Positions 57,938 through 64,000 of a stretch of DNA of 64,000 nt are shown here, piece after piece. Where the stretch lies: positions 620,001 to 684,000 of the forward strand of contig CBDCAB010000006.1 of NCBI GenBank assembly GCA_965213735.1, given 5' to 3'. Source of the DNA: CALDTK01 sp965213735. Lineage in GTDB: Bacteria; Bacteroidota; Bacteroidia; Chitinophagales; Saprospiraceae. The notes below the pieces were generated by a model that was not told where the DNA came from, searched no databases, and saw nothing but the letters and a program-made list of their open reading frames with translations. Within the stretch, counting starts at the first letter, position 1. Each line of letters opens with the position of its first letter. Made by a program: the position numbers and the translations under genes.

Positions 57938-58678
57938 CTAGCCAAGCACCGCTTCACTCACAGGGCGCTCCTTAGGGTCGACAAATTTGTAGCCGACGCC
58001 GCGCACGCTCTGGAAAAACTTAGGATTCTTCGGATCATCCTCGAAGTATTTCCGGAAACTGAGGATAAAGTTGTCGATGGTGCGGGTAGAAGGGTACACG
58101 TCATAGCCCCAGACCGACTGAAGAATTTGCTGGCGACTTACCACCTCATTCTTACGGTCCACCAGCAGCTTGAGCAGCATGGCCTCCTTTTTAGTGAGAT
58201 TGATGGGGCCGCGGGGAGTTTCAGCCTCGTAGGTTTGGAAATTCACTTTGTTTTGGCCAAACTCGATTGCCTCTACGCCTCCGTCGCCTGAATTCTTGCT
58301 GCGGGTGAGAAGCTTGTCCACGCGCAGCAAAAGCTCCTCGAGTTGGAAAGGCTTGGTGAGGTAATCATCTGCACCTTTTTTGAGGCCCATGATACGGTCA
58401 GGTCCGTCTGCCTTAGCTGTGAGCATGATGATAGGCACCTTCGTATTGGTGAGGCGCACTTGCTCGGTGATTTGGTAGCCATCGACTTCGGGGAGCATGA
58501 TGTCGATGACCATCAGATCAAAGTGCTGCTCTTTAATTGCTTTAAGTGCTTTTTTTCCAGTCGATGCAGCGACGACCTCATAACCTTCGAGTTCGAGGTT
58601 GAGCTTGACGGGTTCGCGGATTGACTGTTCGTCTTCTACGAGAAGGATGCGGTCCATATTGGTCTGTTCGTTAGGCAT
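57938..58678 (-). CDS. OmpR/PhoB-type response regulator
   Basis: 246 residues. Receiver domain with LLVEDE (D16), phospho-acceptor D59 in MVIDIMLPEVDGY, and K in YLTKPF; then a winged helix (INLTKKEAMLLKLLVDRKNEVVSRQQILQSVWGYDVYPSTRTIDNFILSFRKYFEDDP ... SVRGVGYKFV). The ATG at 58678 overlaps the stop of the kinase gene by 8 nt (ATGCCTAA), implying coupled translation, so the pair is cognate. The target genes are unknown. Confidence 0.95.
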   Translation of the reverse strand: MPNEQTNMDRILLVEDEQSIREPVKLNLELEGYEVVAASTGKKALKAIKEQHFDLMVIDIMLPEVDGYQITEQVRLTNTKVPIIMLTAKADGPDRIMGLKKGADDYLTKPFQLEELLLRVDKLLTRSKNSGDGGVEAIEFGQNKVNFQTYEAETPRGPINLTKKEAMLLKLLVDRKNEVVSRQQILQSVWGYDVYPSTRTIDNFILSFRKYFEDDPKNPKFFQSVRGVGYKFVDPKERPVSEAVLG

Positions 58679-59675
58679 GATCGCCAAACGGAAGGCAGAT
58701 TTCGAAAATCGTTCCGCGCGGCGTGTTGTCGCGGAGGCTCACCGACCCATGGTGGGCTTTGATGACCTCATTCACGATATATAAACCGAGACCTGTGCCC
58801 TTTGTTGACCTTGTGTCTTCATTTCCAACGCGATAAAACTTTTCTAACACCTTCGATTTCTCCACATCTGGGATGCCGAGCCCATCATCTTTAACTTCAA
58901 TGTGAATATCCGCACCGCGCTCGCAGATCACTATTTGCACTTGGTTTCCTTCACCGAGGTACTTCACGGCGTTCTCGAGCAGGTTGCCTAAGACAGAGTT
59001 TATTCCATAATGATCAGCTAATACATTAAACTCTTTACCGTCGAGTTTTAGGGAGAAGTTAACATCTGGATACTTGAGTTGCATCCGCTCTACCCACTGC
59101 TGTGCGATCGTTCCCACATCGAGTGGTTCGCGATTTGGCTCGTAGGTCGTGTCCAGTTTTGCCGAAAGGAGTAAATCTTCAACCAAACTCGTTAGCCTCG
59201 TCGTCTCACTCAAGGCATTGTCTGTGAGGCGCGCCCGCATCTCAGGCTTCAACTCCCGCCGCTGAAAAGTTTCGAGGGCCAAGCGAATGCCCGCAAGTGG
59301 ACTCTTGAGCTCGTGGGTAATGCTCAACAGAAAATTGCGCTGCTGTCTAGCTGCTTCTACCTCTTTGCGATAGCTCCTGTTGACCAGATAAACGCCCAGC
59401 ACCAGAGTGATAATAAATACCACAGCCTCGCCAAAAATCTGCCAGCTGTCGGTGCGGTATTCCTCGTACAGTTGCTGGTATTCTTCACTTGCGTAAAACA
59501 CCGCATCTGTAGTCACTCGCTGCTCGGCTACCATGCCAATGTGCAGCAATTCTGCCTTGGCCTCAAATGCGTCGTTGTTTTTGATAAACAACAGCACCGA
59601 CCACCACGCAAAGGCGAGCAGCATGTAAGCAATGATGCTCAGCGTGAGCAGGCGAAGACGGCGAATTTTAGGCAC
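58671..59675 (-). CDS. Sensor histidine kinase (HisKA/HATPase)
   Basis: 334 residues. Two transmembrane helices (about 11-31 and 80-98) enclose a short periplasmic domain of about 48 residues, then HisKA with H121 in SITHELKSPLAG, and HATPase with the N-box LLENAVKY, DDGLGIPD and GTGLGLYIV. GTG start, 4 nt after TACTTTG. The two mini-hairpins inside are 59156 and 59487. Confidence 0.95.
   Translation of the reverse strand: MPKIRRLRLLTLSIIAYMLLAFAWWSVLLFIKNNDAFEAKAELLHIGMVAEQRVTTDAVFYASEEYQQLYEEYRTDSWQIFGEAVVFIITLVLGVYLVNRSYRKEVEAARQQRNFLLSITHELKSPLAGIRLALETFQRRELKPEMRARLTDNALSETTRLTSLVEDLLLSAKLDTTYEPNREPLDVGTIAQQWVERMQLKYPDVNFSLKLDGKEFNVLADHYGINSVLGNLLENAVKYLGEGNQVQIVICERGADIHIEVKDDGLGIPDVEKSKVLEKFYRVGNEDTRSTKGTGLGLYIVNEVIKAHHGSVSLRDNTPRGTIFEICLPFGDHA
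59156..59169 (+). repeat. GNAA mini-hairpin, exact form B
   Basis: GTTTTG-CC-GAAA-GG, antisense to the kinase gene, read as L-S-A-K-L. Confidence 0.85.
59487..59499 (-). repeat. GNAA mini-hairpin, AC/GT stem, GCAA loop, no spacer
   Basis: GTTTT-AC-GCAA-GT, sense strand of the kinase gene, read as V-F-Y-A-S. This is the weakest of the variants counted. Confidence 0.35.
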
Positions 59676-59679
59676 GACG

Positions 59680-59686
59680 CAAAGTA
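59680..59686 (-). promoter_or_regulatory. -7 element TACTTTG before the kinase gene
   Basis: Four nt before the GTG at 59675 on the minus strand. Confidence 0.55.
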
Positions 59687-59698
59687 CACCTCCAGCTA

Positions 59699-59738
59699 TG
59701 CCGCACTACCAGACTTGCGTCAAGCGGATAGTGCGGCA
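59699..59738. repeat. 10-bp inverted repeat between convergent-side genes
   Basis: TGCCGCACTA (59699-59708) and TAGTGCGGCA (59729-59738), perfect stem with a 20-nt loop. It follows the T9SS gene at 59760 on the minus strand and may end its transcript; no T-run is seen. Confidence 0.6.
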
Positions 59739-59759
59739 CAGCGTAGGAAGAAGGTGGCT

Positions 59760-62700
59760 TTAGCGTTGTAGCAGCACCCGCTCAGTGAAGCGACCTTCCG
59801 GGCCACTGATGGTGATAAAGTAAGTGCCCGTGGGCCATTCCTGCGTTGCTAGGCGAAGTGATTGCCAACCACTCTGTGCGGTAGTGATGCGCCTTTCGGC
59901 AAAACTTCGCCCAGTAAGGTCGTGGCACGTTAAGGTATAAGCTGCGCCTTCAGCCAAGCGGACCTGCACCTGCAAGTAGTCATCAAATGGGTTGGGTGTA
60001 GCCGTGAGAGCTGTTTCGCCTACAGGTTCACCCAGCTGCCAGTCGAGATACAAACCCATAGGCACAAGACCTGAGCTGGTATAGGCTTCATTGGTAAAAC
60101 CTGCTGTGCTGAGGCTAATCAGCTCACTCAACATGCCTTCGCGTGCAGCGACAAATTCAAGCACGAGCACTGCCTCTCCAGTCAGCACTTCACTCGTGAT
60201 ACTGACGCGGTGCAAGCCGTCTTTGACGTGCGTGAGTATGTCAATGTTAGCATCAGCTTTGGCTACGAAAAGTTCGCCTTCGGCAGCAAATGCGAGTTGC
60301 ATGCCGGCAAGGGCGGTGGGGCTGCGCATGTGCACGGGTAGTACCACCCGCTCACCAGCCTCGACAGCTCGATCCGCGATGGCAAGACCGACGCTGCTGC
60401 GAGGCTGCAAAAAGCCACTGCCATTCACATCGCCGAGCCGGACCACATCGAGATTGTAAGCCAGTACATCCGCATTACCTCCTGGAAGATTTGCACGCCA
60501 CACGGACTCATCGAGCCAGGGATTGTCAGCATCTGCAAATTGATGCCCTGCCGCTACCGCTATGGTTTGCGTACCAGCGGGAAAAGCAGCGTCGATGCCT
60601 AGTATCACACGACGCATCAACGTGAGGTCGTACGAGCTGATTCGACCATTGCAATTCACATCAGCAGCCAAGAGCCGCAGCGGATTGTCGAGCTTGTCTG
60701 TCCCAAGGATGTGGCGACCAGCGAGTAAAATGTCGTGGGTAGTTATACCTCCCAGGGCCTCCATGGCAAGATCTACCTGTACGCTCACGTCTTGATTACC
60801 AACATCCAGAAAACCATACGCGCCACCTGGACTGATAGCTGTAGTGCGTGAGCCGGTACCCGTGTTGAGCTTGGCTGTGCCTACCACATCTTGCGCGGGG
60901 TAAAGCGGCAGGTAGATGTTGCCAATGACGTCGCGACCTGCACTCAGGGCAAAGCCACATGCGTCGGCGCCTTCTATGACGATGTTGCTCCCACAAGGAG
61001 CAGTGTTGCCGGCTTCATCAGTAAACTCAACGTTGAAGTTAAATTCTTCTCCATCTATGAAGTCGAAATAATCGTCGCAATCGTAGGTCAACTGCGGCAG
61101 CAATGTAAACACCCGCTCAATGTTGGAAGCCGCCGTGCAATTATCGGTCGCTGCAAGTGCAGCAAGCAGTTTGTTAGTGTCTAGTCTACCCGAGCCTAAA
61201 GGATTGATTACAACCTCAAAGGGCTCGCAGTTGATGCTCGGGTCTTCATCATCCATAATGATGAGCACAATCGAATCGCGCCCAGTATTGCCACACACAT
61301 CCGTTACAGCAAATTGTAAATCGTAGGTGCCAGGAGGATATGTGCCAGCAGCTTGAAAGGTGTCTTGATTGATTGCAAAGGGTGAATTGTTGCTCGAGCT
61401 GAAGTAGTCATCGGCGCAGGTATAACTGATCCCGGGCCGCAGGTTGAGAAAGGTCCGCTGGCACTGCATGAACTCCGTTGAGAACCTGAACGTGTCGAGT
61501 CTAAAGCTTAGCTGCGGTGGCGTCACATTGTTGATCTGGAGCGTCCGCGATACTGTACCTGCGTTGCCACATGCATCGCTCACGGTGTAGATCCTCGTGA
61601 TGGGGGTATTGCAGAGCGTGGTGTCACCTACATCTTCGACACCATCGAGGGTGAGGCTACTCATGCACGCCGAGCTAGTGAGCGTCAAATCAGCAAGCGT
61701 AGCCACTGGAAAATCAGCTGCACATTCGAAGGTGAGTGTATCGAGTATCGGCTCGAACGCTGGACCTGTCTCATCCTCATAGGTAAAGCGTTGCTCCAAG
61801 CTAAGGGAGTTGCCGCAAGGATCAGTCACTACATAGACGCGACTAAAGGATCCTGAGCAGGTCGTGTTACTAGCACCTGCTGTAGTAGACACCAGAATGT
61901 CGAGCATCCCACCGCAGTTGTCGCTCGCTGAGAGGTAGGCTGCTGTTGCTTGAGCGGCTGGTAATTCAGCTGCACAACTTAGCTCTACATCATTGACAGG
62001 TAAACTCGCCGTGGGCCGCGTAGTGTCGGCGACTACTGTGCGTACCACAAAAGTATCTTGACTTTGATTGCCGCAGCCATCCTCAGCGACGTAGCGCACC
62101 TCGCGGGTAAAATTGCCACAGCCTGGACTCGAGCTGGTAGGGGTAGTGGTATCACTCACCTCTACCACCACCGGGTTGTTACAATCGTCTGTTGCTTGAG
62201 GACTGACCTTGATGAATGGACTCGGCAAGTCGGCTGGACACTGAAAGCGCGTCTCCGCAAGCAAGCTAGCATCGGCAAAGCTCGGAGCAGTATTGTCTTC
62301 GAGAATGATTACCTGCTCAATCACTATAGTCTGCGTGCTCAGGCAGGTAGACGTGTAGGAGTAGGTGGCGATGACCTTCTGCTCGCAGGTACCTGCAAAA
62401 AACTGTAGCGAAATATTAAGCAGAAAATCCTGACATGCCGTCGCAATGACTGGAGGATTTAAGGTAGAGGCATCGAGTATGCTGTTGCAGTCGAGCCGCA
62501 ATTCCGGTAAAGGCAGCGTTGGTAGCACTACGGTGCTGGTGTCGACGTAGAAAATCGTCTGCACACTCACGAGTGTATCGTCAAAGGAGTTGACGAAGAA
62601 AAAGGTGCGTTGCGTTTCGCCAAGTCCGCAGTTGTTGTTGCTCACGTCGACATCAACAAAGCCAGGTTGTAGCACAAAATTTCCGCAGTTCTGGCTTATC

Positions 62701-64000
62701 GTAGGCACTCCACTCACGGCAGGGTCTACAGGTCGCACCGTACAATCTGCTGTAAATGGTGGCAGACCAGTTATTACAGGAGGGATATTGTCTTCGATAA
62801 TAGCTGAGACCATACATGAGTTTGTATTGCCTTCACAATCAATGACTTGCAGCTCCACCATCACCGTATCGCCAACATCTGCACACGTAAAGGTGACGCT
62901 ATCGGCGAAGGCTTGAGTCATATCTCGCCGCACCAGAAAGCCATCAAAGCAGCAGTTGTCCGAGCTGCCATCATCGAAAACAAGGGCTGCTACAGAAGTC
63001 GAGTTGCTGTTGAGGCCGATAGTGGTAATTTCATCGCAGCGCGCCACTGGCGGAAGGTTGTCGACAGCAAGTATCACTACTGTTTGGGTAGCAAGGTTGC
63101 CACATGCGTCCCGGATTTCGTAGGTCGCGCTAAAGGGAGTGTCATCGATACCAAACTCGAAGTTGAGCAAGCCACCATTGCCATTGACAGCTCCGAATGG
63201 GGTTTGGATGCGTACAGTCACATCGGTTCCACAATCATCTGAGGCTTGAATCGGAGGAAACAAAGCCTGAAAGCGACAATTCTGACCGAGCGGTACAGCT
63301 AGTAAAGTGTCCGGTAGAGCAGTAAAGCCTGGAGCAACATCGTCTTTGATCACGATCAGCTGTTGCGCATCCCGAATTTCATTCGTGCAGCAATCTATGA
63401 TGGTGTAGGTGCGGATAATTTTTCGCCCTCCGTTGCAGAGCGCGATTTCGATGTCGCGAGTCGTGAACAGCAGCTTACAGCTAGCACTGATGGGTGCGCC
63501 ATTGACAGTAGGCGCCTCTACAGGAATAGTCTGTGCGCCTGGGCAAAGGCCTGTTACTGAAGTTAGAATAGTATCGTTTGCTGGCACTTGCACATCGAGG
63601 ATTGATTCTCGCTCCACGATGATAGTCTGAGTAACGGGCGCTGATATATTGCCAGACGCATCAACTACGCGAATGGTGCGGGTAAGGGTTTGCGCTACTC
63701 CACCCGTACAGCCTACAGAACTCTGTTGTGCAGTAACAATAAACTGCAAAGCGGCGGCCGCAGTGCAGTTATCACTTGCCGTAAGCGTGCTTGCAAGTGC
63801 TGCTTCGGAGAGGTCGTCGGTACAGCTAAGCATTACCGGCGATTGCGCAGTGACTGTCGGCCTAAGGTTGTCGACTATAATTACAGCGCTAAACACTTGT
63901 GCACCCGATTGACTGTCGGCCACCCGCACGATGAGTCGTTTGCCCACATCGGCGCAAGTCACCACCGGAGCGGGGCGTGCACTAAAGTTGCGATTGAAGA
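59760..64000 (-). CDS. Giant T9SS type A surface protein with HYR-like repeats and a dockerin-like domain (5' end outside window)
   Basis: At least 1413 residues; the frame stays open to the right edge, so the start lies beyond it. Many Ig/HYR-like repeats with the tag TxSDNC or TDDCN and CG-NL (for example VELSCAAELPAAQATAAYLSASDNCGG), each with paired cysteines. Near the C-terminus is a dockerin type I-like segment (AADVNCNGRISSYDLTLMRRVILG, calcium-loop D-N-N-R-S-D). A cohesin-like fold and a type A sorting domain (ALTATPNPFDDYLQVQV ... WPTGTYFITISGPEG) follow. It is a surface adhesin or scaffold. Form B mini-hairpin at 59892. Confidence 0.9.
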   Translation of the reverse strand, partial: FNRNFSARPAPVVTCADVGKRLIVRVADSQSGAQVFSAVIIVDNLRPTVTAQSPVMLSCTDDLSEAALASTLTASDNCTAAAALQFIVTAQQSSVGCTGGVAQTLTRTIRVVDASGNISAPVTQTIIVERESILDVQVPANDTILTSVTGLCPGAQTIPVEAPTVNGAPISASCKLLFTTRDIEIALCNGGRKIIRTYTIIDCCTNEIRDAQQLIVIKDDVAPGFTALPDTLLAVPLGQNCRFQALFPPIQASDDCGTDVTVRIQTPFGAVNGNGGLLNFEFGIDDTPFSATYEIRDACGNLATQTVVILAVDNLPPVARCDEITTIGLNSNSTSVAALVFDDGSSDNCCFDGFLVRRDMTQAFADSVTFTCADVGDTVMVELQVIDCEGNTNSCMVSAIIEDNIPPVITGLPPFTADCTVRPVDPAVSGVPTISQNCGNFVLQPGFVDVDVSNNNCGLGETQRTFFFVNSFDDTLVSVQTIFYVDTSTVVLPTLPLPELRLDCNSILDASTLNPPVIATACQDFLLNISLQFFAGTCEQKVIATYSYTSTCLSTQTIVIEQVIILEDNTAPSFADASLLAETRFQCPADLPSPFIKVSPQATDDCNNPVVVEVSDTTTPTSSSPGCGNFTREVRYVAEDGCGNQSQDTFVVRTVVADTTRPTASLPVNDVELSCAAELPAAQATAAYLSASDNCGGMLDILVSTTAGASNTTCSGSFSRVYVVTDPCGNSLSLEQRFTYEDETGPAFEPILDTLTFECAADFPVATLADLTLTSSACMSSLTLDGVEDVGDTTLCNTPITRIYTVSDACGNAGTVSRTLQINNVTPPQLSFRLDTFRFSTEFMQCQRTFLNLRPGISYTCADDYFSSSNNSPFAINQDTFQAAGTYPPGTYDLQFAVTDVCGNTGRDSIVLIIMDDEDPSINCEPFEVVINPLGSGRLDTNKLLAALAATDNCTAASNIERVFTLLPQLTYDCDDYFDFIDGEEFNFNVEFTDEAGNTAPCGSNIVIEGADACGFALSAGRDVIGNIYLPLYPAQDVVGTAKLNTGTGSRTTAISPGGAYGFLDVGNQDVSVQVDLAMEALGGITTHDILLAGRHILGTDKLDNPLRLLAADVNCNGRISSYDLTLMRRVILGIDAAFPAGTQTIAVAAGHQFADADNPWLDESVWRANLPGGNADVLAYNLDVVRLGDVNGSGFLQPRSSVGLAIADRAVEAGERVVLPVHMRSPTALAGMQLAFAAEGELFVAKADANIDILTHVKDGLHRVSITSEVLTGEAVLVLEFVAAREGMLSELISLSTAGFTNEAYTSSGLVPMGLYLDWQLGEPVGETALTATPNPFDDYLQVQVRLAEGAAYTLTCHDLTGRSFAERRITTAQSGWQSLRLATQEWPTGTYFITISGPEGRFTERVLLQR
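59892..59905 (-). repeat. GNAA mini-hairpin, exact form B
   Basis: GTTTTG-CC-GAAA-GG, sense strand of the T9SS giant, in the sorting-domain region, read as S-F-A-E-R. Confidence 0.85.

Overview
The window looks like chromosomal DNA of a Bacteroidota bacterium, probably a Saprospiria (Lewinella-like) marine or gliding relative; the genus is inference. Evidence for the phylum: several type IX secretion (T9SS) cargo proteins with type A or type B C-terminal sorting domains, the gliding protein GldC, an ECF sigma / FecR / TonB-receptor / DUF4249 unit, DUF5683 next to ParB, and promoters with the Bacteroidota -7 element (TAnnTTTG, here often TACTTTG). The DNA is moderately GC-rich by eye, with more AT-rich islands at about 16-19.4 kb.

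Layout. 0-0.6 kb: repeat-rich spacer. 0.6-2.5 kb: LytS/LytTR two-component pair. 2.6-5.1 kb: pterin and fatty-acid genes (ptpS, folE, fabD, yqgE). 5.4-11.3 kb: HMG-CoA-lyase-like enzyme, GNAT, DUF5683-parB, a beta-barrel protein, engB and a large acyltransferase. 11.3-12.6 kb: gene-free duplicated repeats. 12.6-15.8 kb: UbiA-like protein, M42 peptidase, pyrE, and a divergent NUDIX gene. 15.8-19.9 kb: accessory island with T9SS cargo, an orphan sorting domain, MITE-like palindromes and a repeat array. 19.9-31.6 kb: exonuclease, tRNA-Leu, oxidoreductase, purB, AsmA-like protein, rnd, fused ABC ATPase, dNK, alanine carrier. 31.7-37.5 kb: ECF sigma, FecR, TonB receptor, DUF4249 lipoprotein and a Crp/Fnr regulator. 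37.6-42.2 kb: YihY, thioesterase, arginine deiminase, coiled-coil membrane protein. 42.3-54.4 kb: T9SS type B protein, flavoprotein, alpha-oxoamine synthase, Lrp, SDR, gldC and a 1695-residue T9SS cargo. 54.5-55.2 kb: SRP RNA and a Sua5/YciO protein. 55.3-56.1 kb: 143-bp tandem repeat array. 56.3-64 kb: small secreted protein, THUMP methyltransferase, OmpR/PhoB-type two-component pair and a T9SS giant running off the right edge.

The most striking signal is not a gene. A 13-16 nt element, GTTTT + 0-2 nt + a 2-3 bp stem closed on a GNAA tetraloop + the matching stem half, occurs about 28 times, roughly equally on both strands, mostly inside unrelated housekeeping genes and in different reading frames. 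Twelve copies have one of two exact 14-mers (GTTTTGGCGAAAGC, GTTTTGCCGAAAGG), which differ by a compensatory base-pair swap. The other copies vary the stem with pairing kept and use all four GNAA loops. This points to selection on a DNA mini-hairpin, and I know of no described function for it. Two further regulatory patterns stand out: promoters 4-8 nt before start codons, implying leaderless mRNAs, and an identical GGGGT-N16-GTC promoter before the fecR operon and the Crp/Fnr gene.
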